Source: Cladocopium goreaui
Lineage: Eukaryota > Sar > Dinophyceae > Suessiales > Symbiodiniaceae
Reading direction: 5' to 3'
Assembly: GCA_947184155.2 (NCBI GenBank)
Contig: CAMXCT020000322.1
Coordinates: forward strand, 124,501-188,500
DNA: 64,000 nucleotides
This document shows, piece after piece, positions 22,015 through 32,050 of the stretch. A program made the translations under genes and the position numbers. Below the pieces are notes generated by a model. That model was not told the origin of the DNA, did not search any database, and saw nothing but the letters and a program-made list of their open reading frames with translations. Each line of letters opens with the position of its first letter. Within the stretch, counting starts at the first letter, position 1.

Positions 22015-22280
22015 AATCAACAGCCACCGCCGCACAAGGCCGAAACCGGTTACTTGGAGGCTGTGCCACATGGTGGCTTGGTGGCAGGCTGCAGCTGCAC
22101 GGAGGCATTTGAGGCCTGCCCGGCGGCAGTTTCGAAACCCGATAAAAAATGACATTGGCGGCTATACAAGGCCGAGGCCGGTTACCTGGAGGCTTTGCCG
22201 TTCGGGGCTTGGTGGCAGGCTGCAGCTGCACGGAGGCATTTGAGGCCTGCCGGCGGCAAGTTCGAAACCCGATAAATTAC
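22015..22280. repeat. About 130-bp tandem repeat, left array (2 units)
   Basis: Seen: two units containing CAAGGCCGA, CCGGTTAC(T/C)TGGAGGCT, GGTGGCAGGCTGCAGCTGCA and GGCGGCAGTTTCGAAACCC. The same unit forms the array at 29640-30262, in the same orientation. The units have open frames in several phases (for example LPPGRPQMPPCSCSLPP on the minus strand), which are not evidence of coding. Confidence 0.85.
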
Positions 22281-22429
22281 ACCGGCATAGACCCCAGATA
22301 GAAAAGATTTCAGAAACGTTTTTTCATGCCGCGTCAATGGGTCAGTGATATAGCGGATGTCCCGACAAGCAAATTTCACAGCATCTGCCTACTCAATTGA
22401 CATGAGCAAATATTCTTTGAAAACGCGTT

Positions 22430-25400
22430 TTGTTTTGTCTTGTTGAATGATCAAAATGATGATGCGTTTGGACTCAAAGATTTGCGTGTCGGATTGACAT
22501 CACAGAGGTTGCGTCAAAAAAAAGTGTTTTTCCTTGCCGCCCACGCTTTCCAACCTTGGAACCTTGAAATCGCATTTGAAGGCAATCCTGGTTCCCAACG
22601 ATTCAAGCAAGTCTGGCAACTTTCATGCATCGGCATTGCTTGGTTTTGCGTAATGGGCCGGTAACAGAACGCTTTGTTTGGCTTAATGTTAGAATGATAT
22701 GAAAACATGTTCTTTACAGCCTTTTGTTTTGCTTAATGGGCCGGCATCAAATTGCTTATCTGTAACACGCGGCAGTCCTTGGTAAACGCACACGCCTCCA
22801 TATGACTAGGTTCCTATTTTCATCACGCTTTGATGTTTTCATATGACTAGGTTCTCCACGCTTGCCACTGAACAAAACCATTAACGGACTACGATTGCAG
22901 AAATTGCCGCTTCCACGAAATTGAAACTCATGGTTCCCAACGTGGCAACCATAGATTTCCATTTCCAGCAATTACCAAATCCTGAAATTTGGAACTCATG
23001 GTTGCCAACCTCGTAACCAAAGGTTACCATTGCAAGGAATTGCGGGCTCCCACACCTTGAAACTCATGCTTCCCAACCTGGGAACCAGAGGTTACCATTG
23101 CAACGAATTGCCGGTTCCCAGAGGTTAGAACTTATGTTTTCGAAGCTAAGCGGCCATCATTGTAAGGAACTGCGGGTTGCGAAAGCTTGAAACTCATGGT
23201 TCCAAACCTGAAAAAGCATACGTTACCAGTGGAAGGAACTGTTGATTCCCAAAAGGTAGAACTCATGGTTCTTAATGTTGTTTTGTTTTGTTTACTGAGC
23301 CGGTAACAGAACCTTTTGTTTTGCTTAATGGACCGGTAGCGGAATGTTTGCGTTTGGCTGATGGGCCGGCAAAAAAATGTTTTTGCACGAAAAAGGTGCA
23401 TGTTAAAATGATATGAAGACATTTTCTTTACAACTTTATGGTTTTGCTTAATGGACCGGTACAGAACGCTTTGTTTTGCTTAATCGGCCGGTACCGGAAT
23501 GTTTGCGTTTGGTTCATGGCAAGGAACTGCCGGTTTCCAAAGGTTGGAACTCACGGTTGCCAACGTGGGAACCACAGGTTACCATTGCAAGGAACTGCCG
23601 GTTCCCACAGGTTGGAACTCCTGGTTCCCAACCTGGGAACCATGGGTTACCATTGCAAGCAACTGCCGGTTACCAGAGGTTGGAACTCATGCTTCCCAAC
23701 CTGGGAACCATAGGTTACCATGAACTGCCGGTTCCCAGACCTTGAAACTTACGGTTCCCAACCTGGGAACCAGAGGTTACCATTGCAACGAATTGCCGGT
23801 TCCCAGAGGTTAGAACTTATGTTTTCGAAGCTAAGCGGCTATCATTGTAAGGAACTGCGGATTCCCAAAGCTTGAAACTCATGGTTCCAAACCTGAAAGT
23901 GGAAGGATCTGTTGATTCCAAAAAGTTAGAACTCATGGTGCTTAATGTTGTTTTGTTTTGTTTACTGAGCCGGTAACAGAACTTTTTGCTTTGCTTAATG
24001 GACCGGTAGCTGAATGTTTGCGTTTGGCTGATGGGCCGGCATAAAATGTTTTTGCACGAAAAAAGTGCATGTCAAAATGATATGAAAACATTTTCTTTAC
24101 AACTTTATGGTTTTGCTTAATGGACCGGTACAGAACGCTTTGTTTTGCTTAATGGACCGGTACCGGAATGTTTGCGTTTGGTTCATGGCAAGGAAGTGCC
24201 GGTTTCAAAAGGTTGGAACTCACGGTTGCCAACGTGGGAACCACAGCGTACCATTGCAAGGAACTGCCGGTTCCCACAGGTTAGAAGTCATGGTTCCCAA
24301 CCTGGGAACCAGAGGCTACCTTTGCAAGCAACTGCCGGTTACCAGAGGTTGGAACTCATGCTTCCCAACCTGGGAACCACAGGCAACCATTGCAAAGAAC
24401 TTCTGGTTCCTAAAGGTTGGAACTCATGGTTCCCAACGTGGGAACCAAAGGTTACCATGGCAAGGAACTGCCGGTTCCCAGACGTTGAAACTTGCGGTTC
24501 CCAACTTGGGAACCAGAGGTTACCATTGCAACGAATTGCCGGTTCCCAGAAGTTAGAATTTATGTTTTCGAAGCTAAGCGGCTATCATTGTAAGGAACTG
24601 CGGGTTCCGAAAGCTTGAAACTCATGGTTCCAAACCTGAAAAAGCATACGTTACCAGTGGAAGGATCTGTTGATTCCAAAAAGTTAAAACTCATGGTTCT
24701 TGATGTTGTTTTGTTTTATTTACTGAGCCGATAACAGAACCTTTTGTTTGCTTAATGGACCGGTAGCGGAATGTTTGCGTTTGGCTGCTGGGCCGGCAAA
24801 AAAATGTTTTTGCACGAAAAGGTGCATGTCAAAATGATATGAAAACAGTTTCTTTACAACTTTATGGTTTCGCTTAATCGACCGGTAAAGAACGCTTTGT
24901 TTTGATTAATGGACCGGTACCGGAATGTTTGCGTTTGGTTCATGGCAAGGAACTGCCGGTTCCCAAAGGTTGGAACTCACGGTTGCCAACGTGGGTTACC
25001 ATTGCAAGGAACTGCCGGTTCCCAGAGGTTGGAACTCCTGGTTCCCAACCTGGGAACCATGGGTTACCATTGCAAGCAACTGCCGGTTACTAGAGGTTGG
25101 AACTCATGCTTCCCAACCTGGGAACCATAGGTTACCATTGCAAAGAACTTCTAGTTCCTAAAGGTTGGAACTGATGGTTCCCAACGTGGGAACCAAAGGT
25201 TACCATGGCAAGGAACTGCCGGTTCCCAGACGTTGAAACTTACGGTTCCCAACCTAAGAGCAGAGGCTACCATTGCAAGGAATTGCCGGTTCTCAGAGGT
25301 TAGAACTTATGTTTCGAAGCTAAGCGGCTATCATTGTAAGGAACTTCGGGTTCCCAAAGCTTGAAACTCATGGTTCCAAACCTGAAAAAGCATACGTTAC

Positions 25401-27945
25401 CAGTGGAAGGATCTGTTGATTCCAAAAAGTTAGAACTCATGGTTCTTAATTGCTGTTTTGTTTTATTTACTGAGCCGGTAACAAAACCTTTTGTTTTGCT
25501 TAATGGACCGGTAGCGGAATGTTTGCGTTTGGCTGATGGGCCGGCAAAAAAATGTTTTTGAACGAAAAAGGTGCATGTTAAAATGAAATGAAGACATTTT
25601 ATTTACAACTTTCTGGTTTTGCTTAATGGACCGGTACAGAACGCTTTGTTTTGCTTAATGGGCCGGTACCGGAATGTTTGCGTTTGGTTCATGGCAAGGA
25701 AGTGCCGGTTTCAAAAGGTTGGAACTCACGGTTGCCAACGTGGGAACCACAGGTTACCATTGCAAGGAACTGCCGGTTCCCAGAGGTTGTAACTCCTGGT
25801 TCCCAACCTGGGAACCATGGGTTACCATTGCAAGGAACTGCCGGTTCCCAGAGGTTGGAACTCCTGGTTCCCAACCTGGGAACCATGGGTTACCATTGCA
25901 AGCAACTGCCGGTTCCCAGAGGTTGGAACTCCTGGTTCCCAACCTGGGAACCATGGGTTACCATTGCAAGCAACTGCCGGTTACTAGAGGTTGGAACTGA
26001 TGGTTCCCAACGTGGGAACCAAAGGTTACCATGGCAAGGAACTGCCGGTTCCCAGACCTTGAAACTTACGGTTCCCAACCTGGGAACCAGAGGGTACCAT
26101 TGCAAGGAATTGCCGGTTCCCAGAAGTTAGAATTTATGTTTTCGAAGCTAAGCAACTATCATTGCAAGGAACTGCGGATTCCCAAAGTTTGAAACTCATG
26201 GTTCCAAACCTGAAAAAGCATACGTTACCAGTGGAAGGATCTGTTGATTCCAAAAAGATAAAAATCATGGTTCTTAATGTTGTTTTGTTTTGTTTACTGA
26301 GCCGGTAACAGAACCTTTTGTTTTGCTTAATGGACCGGTAGCGGAATGTTTGCGTTTGGCTGATGGGCCGGCAAAAAAATGTTTTTGCGCGAAAAAGGTG
26401 TATGTTAAAATGATATGAAGACATTTTCTTTACAACTTTCTGGTTTTGCTTAATGGACCGGTACAGAACGCTTTGTTTTGCTTAATGGGCCGGTACCGGA
26501 ATGTTTGCGTTTGGTTCATGGCAAGGAAGTGCCGGTTTCAAAAGGTTGGAACTCACAGTTGCCAACGTGGGAACCACAGGTTACCATTGCAAGGAACTGC
26601 CGGTTCCCAGAGGTTGGAACTCCTGGTTCCCAACCTGGGAACCATGGGTTACCATTGCAAGGAACTGCCGGTTCCCAGAGGTTGGAACTCCTGGTTCCCA
26701 ACCTGGGAACCATAGGTTACCATTGCAAAGAACTTCCAGTTCCTAAAGGTTAGAACTGATGGTTCCCAACGTGGGAACCAAAGGTTACCATGGCAAGGAA
26801 CTGCCGGTTCCCAGACGTTGAAACTTACGGTTCCCAACCTGGGAACCAGAGGTTACCATTGCAACGAATTGACGGTTCCCAGAAGTTAGAATTTATGTTT
26901 TCGAAGCTAAGCGGCCATCATTGTAAGGAACTGCGGGTTCCCAAAGCTTGAAACTCATGGTTCCAAACCTGAAAAAGCATACGTTACCAGTGGAAGGATC
27001 TGTTGATTCCAAAAAGTTAAAACTCATGGTTCTTAATGTTGTTTTGTTTTATTTGCTGAGCCGGTAACAGAACCTTTTGTTTTGCTTAATGGACCGGTAG
27101 CGGAATGTTTGCGTTTGGTTGATGGGCCGGCATAAAAATGTTTTTGCACGAAAAATGCGCATGTCAAACTGATATGAAAACATTTTCTTTACAACTTCAT
27201 GGTTTTGCTTAATGGACCGGTACAGAACGCTTTGTTTTGCTTAATGGACAGGTACCGGAATGTTTGCGTTTGGTTCATGGCAAGGAACTGCCGGTTCCCA
27301 AAGGTTGGAACTCACGGTTGCCAACGTGGGAACCACAGGTTACCATTGCAAGGAACTGCCGGTTCCCAGAGGTTGGAACTCCTGGTTCCCAACCTGGGAC
27401 CCATGGGTTACCATTGCAAGCAACTGCCGGTTACCAGAGGTTGGAACTCATGCTTCCCAACCTGGGAACCATAGGTTACCATTGCAAAGAACTTCCGGTT
27501 CCTAAAGGTTGGAACTCATGGTTCCCAACGTGGGAACCAAAGGTTACCATGGCAAGGAACTGCCGGTTCCCAGACGTTGAAACTTGCGGTTCCCAACTTG
27601 GGAACCAGAGGTTACCATTGCAACGAATTGCCGGTTCCCAGAAGTTAGAATTTACGTTTTCGAAGCTAAGCGGCTATCATTGTAAGGAACTGCGGATTCC
27701 GAAAGCTTGAAACTCATGGTTCCAAACCTGAAAAAGCATACGTTACCAGTGGAAGGATCTGTTGATTCCAAAAAGTTAGAACTCATGGTTCTTAATGTTG
27801 TTTTGTTTTGTTTACTGAGCCGGTAACAGAACCTTTTGTTTTGCTTAATGGACCGGTAGCGGAATGTTTGCGTTTAGCTGATGGGCCGGCATAAAAATGT
27901 TTTTGCACGAAAAATGCGCATGTCAAAATGATATGCGGCAACGAA
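22430..27945. repeat. Higher-order satellite (68-bp GGTTCCCAACCTGGGAACC subunits)
   Basis: Seen: the basic subunit is about 68 bp, with ACTGCCGGTTCCCAGAGGTT, the palindrome GGTTCCCAACCTGGGAACC, and GGTTACCATTGCAAGGA. Variable numbers of subunits are joined to a non-subunit segment containing GTTTTGCTTAATGGACCGGT and AATGTTTGCGTTTGG. That segment recurs near 23451, 24110, 24867, 25616, 26443 and 27202, giving higher-order units of about 660-830 bp. A degenerate unit occupies 22430-23450. The many open frames (LPVPRGWNSWFPTWEP and similar) follow from the subunit and occur in all frames, so I do not call genes. Confidence 0.95.
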
Positions 27946-27949
27946 AAAA

Positions 27950-29585
27950 CGCCTTGGCTCAGACCCTGCACAGCACCCTGCACAGCACCCTGCACAGCGC
28001 CTTTGCCAGACTTTGGCACCGCAATCTGGACAGCACCCTGCACAGCACCCTGTACAGCACCCTGCACAGCACCCTGCACAGCACCTTTGCCAGACTTCGC
28101 CACTGCAGTCTGAACAGCACGCACCCTGCACAGCACCTTGGCCAGACTTCGCCACTGCAGTCTGAACAGCACCCTGCACAGCACCCTGCACAGCACCTTT
28201 GCCAGACTTTGGCACCGCAATCTGGACAGCACCCTGCACAGCACCCTGCACAGCACCTTTGCCAGACTTCGCCACCGCACTAGTACAACACCCTGCACAG
28301 CACCCTGCACAGCGCCTTTCCTTTGCCAGACTTCGCCACCGCAGCCTGGACAGCACCCTGCAAAGCACCCTGCAAAGCACCCTGCAAAGCACCCTGCAAA
28401 GCACCCTGCACAGCACCTTTGCCAGACTTCGCCACCGCACTCTGAACAACACCCTGCAGAGCACCCTGCACAGCACCCTGCACAGGACCTTTGCCAGACT
28501 TCGCCACCGCAGTCTGGACAACACCCTGCACAGCACCCTGCACAGCACCTTGGCCAGACTTCGCACCGCAATCTGGACAGCACCCTGCACAGCACCTTTG
28601 CCAGACTTCGCCACCGCAGTCTAGACAGCACCCTGCACAACACTGTGCACAGCACCCTGCACAGCACCTTTGCCAGACTTCGCCACTGCAGTCTGAACAG
28701 CACTCTGCACAGCACCCTGCACAGCACCTTTGCCAGACATCGCCACCGCAGTCTGGACAACACCCTGCACAGCACCCTGCACAGCACCTTTGCCAGACTT
28801 TGGCACCGCAATCTGGACAGCACCCTGCACAGCACCCTGCACAGCACCTTGGCCAGACTTCGCCACCGCAGTCTGGACAGCACCCTGCACAGCACCTTTG
28901 CCAGACTTCGCCACCGCAGTCTAGACAGCACCCTGCACAGCACCCTGCACAGCACCCTGCACAGCACCCTGCACAGCACCTTTGCCAGACTTCGCCACGG
29001 CAGTCTGAACAGCACTCTGCACAGCACCCTGCACAGCACCCTGCACAGCACCTTTGCCAGACATCGCCACCGCAGTCTGGACAACACCCTGCAGAGCACC
29101 CTGCACAGCACCCTGCGCAGCACCTTTTCCAGACTTCGCCACCGCAGTCTGGACAGCACCCTGCACAGCACCGTGCACAGCACCTTTGCCAAACTTCGCC
29201 ACCGCAATCTGGACAGCACCCTGCACAGCACCGTGCACAGCACCTTTGCCAAACTTCGCCACCGCAGTCTGGACAGCACCCTGCACAGCACCTTTGCCAG
29301 ACTTCGCCACCGCAGTCTAGACAGCACCCTGCACAGCACCCTCCACAGCACCTTTGCCAGACTTCTGCACCGCAATCTGGACAGCACCCTGCACAGCACC
29401 CTGCACAGCACCCTGCACAGCGCCTTTCCTTTGCCAGACTTCGCCACCGCAGTCTAGACAGCACCCTGCACAGCACCCTGCACAGCACCTTTGCCAGACT
29501 TCGCCACCGCAGTCTGGACTGCACCCTGCACAGCACCATGCACAGCACCCTGCACAGCACCCTGCTCAAAAGTTCGCCACCGAAG
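27950..29585. repeat. CAGCACCCTGCA (12-bp) compound satellite
   Basis: Seen: runs of the 12-mer CAGCACCCTGCA alternate with a spacer CAGCACCTTTGCCAGACTTC + GCCACCGCAGTCTGGA of about 36-39 bp. Repeat and spacer lengths are near multiples of three, so five of the six frames are open for hundreds of codons. That explains the apparent 370-671-residue proteins on both strands. It abuts the 22.4-27.9 kb satellite directly at about 27950. Confidence 0.95.
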
Positions 29586-29639
29586 ACCCCACCTTTGACT
29601 TGAGAAGTAAGAACCCCTATAGCTTGCCAGCTATCTGGG

Positions 29640-30262
29640 GAAAAATGACTGTGGCGGCAATACAAGGCTGAAGCCAGGCTTTGCCACCCTTCTTGGGGCG
29701 CTTGGTGGCAGGCTGCAGCTGCACGGAAGCATTCGAGGGCTGCCCGGCGGCAGTTTCGAAACCGGATAAAAAATGATTTTGGCGGCCACACAAGGCCGAA
29801 GCCGGTTACTTGGAGGCTGTGCCACCCTTCTTGGGGCTTGGCGGCAGGCTGCAGCTGCACGGAGGCATTTGAGGGCTGCCCGGCGGCAGTTTCGAAACCG
29901 GATAAAAAAAATGAGTTTGGCGGCCACACCAGGCCGAAGCCCGTTACTTGGAGGCTGTCCCTTCTGGGGGCTTGGTGGCAGGCTGCAGCTGCACGGAAGC
30001 ATTTGAGGGCTGCCCGGCGGCAGTTTCGAAACCCGATAAAAAATGACTTTGGCGGCCATATAAGGCCGAAGCCAAGGCTGAAACCGGGCTTTGCCACCCT
30101 TCTTGGGGCTTGGTGGCAGGCTGCAGCTGCACGGAAGCATTCGAGGGCTGCCCGGCGGCAGCTTCGAAACCGGATAAAAAATGATTTTGGCGGCCACACA
30201 AGGCCGAAGCCGGTTACTTGGAGGCTGCGCCACCCTTCTTGGGGCTTGGTGGCAGGAAGGAA
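29640..30262. repeat. About 135-bp tandem repeat, right array (about 5 units)
   Basis: Seen: same unit as 22015-22280. The phrase GATAAAAAATGA recurs near 29765, 29904, 30037 and 30173, giving a period of about 132-139 bp. Each unit contains GGTGGCAGGCTGCAGCTGCA and GGCGGCAGTTTCGAAACC. Together with the left array it brackets the two satellites. Confidence 0.9.
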
Positions 30263-31107
30263 GGTTTCAAGGAAGCGAAACGCAAGAGGCAGCAATGCGG
30301 CACACCTGCGGTGATCCCAGGCGCCGCCCCGCCTAGGCCAAGGCTAGGCAGGGGTCGGCGGATATATGATTATAATTACATGGTTGATAGCTGAATATAT
30401 ATTATATATAGATATTAATGATATAATATTGTATAATCACATGAGTATATAAGTCTGCGGGTAACTTGGAGTTTGTCCAGGATTCTGGTGCCTATCCATT
30501 GCACTCGGTTGCTTCCTCAGTTCAGTGAACCACAGGCCTGGTGGCCATGATATTCACCTGGACCTAGTGACGTCTGACCAGGTAGAGGGGCAAATGAGAT
30601 TGGCGGGTGATCTGTCGTTCCACTTAAGAGACTACGAGGCGCAACTCTCAGTGGGATGAGGGCTTGGAAAATGTCACATGCGTACGTATAATATGAACGC
30701 AAAACCAATGCGACGTTGACTATTCAATGCTCAGTGGGATTCGCGAGAATTTAACTTTTTGAACTCAGACACGATTTCTAGTTCTGAACCTTGGGTGCTT
30801 GCACTTTGATGTAAACGTTCGGATGCTTGCCTGCACAGGTTGCTCTTGGGTACTACCGCAACGTACCACTCTTGGAATGCGTGAAAGGTAACTGTAATCA
30901 AATACCTCAGTCAGTCCACTCAGATTGGCTTTGACTGCCCTTTACGCGCCATGAGGTTGTCAGCGACTTCAAGCAGGAGTTGCAATGCTTGCAGACAAAC
31001 TTGTTTTTTTTTAATAGATCTGACAGTGACTAGGGCCCTGGCACGGTTGGCCCCCTGTAGTGGGTGGTGTGGTCCTGCTACTTTGTGCACAGCAGCCCAA
31101 AAAAACA
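30263..31107. other. AT-rich intergenic sequence left of Element 1
   Basis: It contains the second GC-rich hairpin (30316-30366) and AT-rich DNA at 30370-30450. The rest shows no convincing gene. The last 20 bases before Element 1 (CACAGCAGCCCAAAAAAACA) weakly resemble part of Element 1's own B repeat (CACAGCAGCAAAAGACC), which may be chance. Confidence 0.4.
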
Positions 31108-31148
31108 TGACATCAAGAAACCAACTGGGGGCTTGAATGCTCAAGCTT
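31108..31148 (+). repeat. Element 1 repeat A1 (left end)
   Basis: 41 bp from TGACATCAAGAAACC to CTCAAGCTT, identical to 38586-38626. It marks the 5' end of Element 1. Confidence 0.9.
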
Positions 31149-31424
31149 GGATGGACCCCCGCGTGGTTCTAGGTGTTTTTGTGGAAGGCCTTAGATCTAA
31201 TTTTTGGGGACTTGCCTGCCCGGCCTATTGTGTTCAGCCTAGTGTTGGTCTTTTGGGCTTCTGTGTGCTGCTTGGTTGGCTCCTTGGCTTTGGTTCTGCG
31301 GTGGCTCTGTTCCTTCGGTTTGGCACCCTTTGGACTTTTGCCTGTCCCTCTCAACCTGCCTCGGGTCAACCAGGCGCTGCCCATACTCAGCCCTCCCGGG
31401 CACAATTGCTAGCTGCTTACTTGC

Positions 31425-32042
31425 ATGAGCCAAGGCCTCGACAGCCAACACGGAGAAGTTGAATTGCGGGTTACGCTGCCCGGGGGCATCAGGGTGTTGG
31501 TCACAGCTCCACCGGAATCTGCTGCCACTGCTGCTCTGCTGCTTGGCCACATTTCTCTGTTTGAGGCCCCCTCCTCTCCTCGAACTGATCAGTCATTTGA
31601 GGTGGTGTCTTCTGCTTCTTCGGTTGTGCGTGCCCCTTCTGGTCCTCGTCGCCTTGAGACACGTGAGCAAATTGCCCAGTCTTTTGTGCCCTGTCCGACC
31701 CGTCTTTTCCAAAACAGTGCTAAGCTGTGTGGGTCCTCTCTGTCTGGCCGTGATCGTGTGGAGCGGGCTTGGACTTGTGGACAGTGGGCTGCAGCGGTTA
31801 GGGACTCCCGGATTCACAGTCCCAATCGCACCCCGCCCATTGACTTGCGGGCGCGGTTCTACGCAGTCTTGCGTGCCTCTGGACTTGAGCAACCAACCAT
31901 CTTCAAATCCTCTGCGGGCTACTGGGCCGCCATCCAGCGTCTGGACGGAAGCGACTCGATTTCCCAAAGCTTCCCCAGCGAGCTTGAGGCGAAGATCTAC
32001 TTGGAATCTGCTGGTGCCCTGGACTTTGTCATTGCCCCTTAG
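31425..32042 (+). CDS. Element 1 ORF1, viroplasmin-like C-terminal domain (tentative)
   Basis: About 205 residues from the ATG at 31425. The N-terminal half is Ala/Ser/Pro-rich. The C-terminal half reads ARFYAVLRASGLEQPTIFKS, then YWAAIQRLDG, then SFPSELEAKIYLESAG. The FYAV...G...IF...W...V.G....F.S..EA..YL layout resembles the small nucleic-acid-binding domain at the N-terminus of eukaryotic RNase H1 and in caulimovirus viroplasmin (known family). If so, it may bind RNA/DNA hybrid. The ORF ends 8 bp before the Gag-like ATG at 32051, which is in the -1 frame, so the two could be separate or joined by frameshifting. The match is by eye only. Confidence 0.5.
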   Translation: MSQGLDSQHGEVELRVTLPGGIRVLVTAPPESAATAALLLGHISLFEAPSSPRTDQSFEVVSSASSVVRAPSGPRRLETREQIAQSFVPCPTRLFQNSAKLCGSSLSGRDRVERAWTCGQWAAAVRDSRIHSPNRTPPIDLRARFYAVLRASGLEQPTIFKSSAGYWAAIQRLDGSDSISQSFPSELEAKIYLESAGALDFVIAP

Positions 32043-32050
32043 TCGGCACG

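Noticed and set aside
22430-27945. CRISPR-like array of palindromic repeats
   Set aside because: Repeats are separated by related, not unique, sequence, the unit is 68 bp, and the genome is eukaryotic. It is a satellite.
28280-30295. 671-codon minus-strand ORF and other long ORFs over 27.9-30.3 kb
   Set aside because: They follow from the 12-bp satellite and the 135-bp arrays having lengths compatible with open frames. The peptides are pure repeats in all frames and cross from one satellite into another.
31080-31107. Partial B repeat left of Element 1, hinting at tandem insertion
   Set aside because: Similarity is limited to CACAGCAGC and an A run, too short and low in complexity to support.
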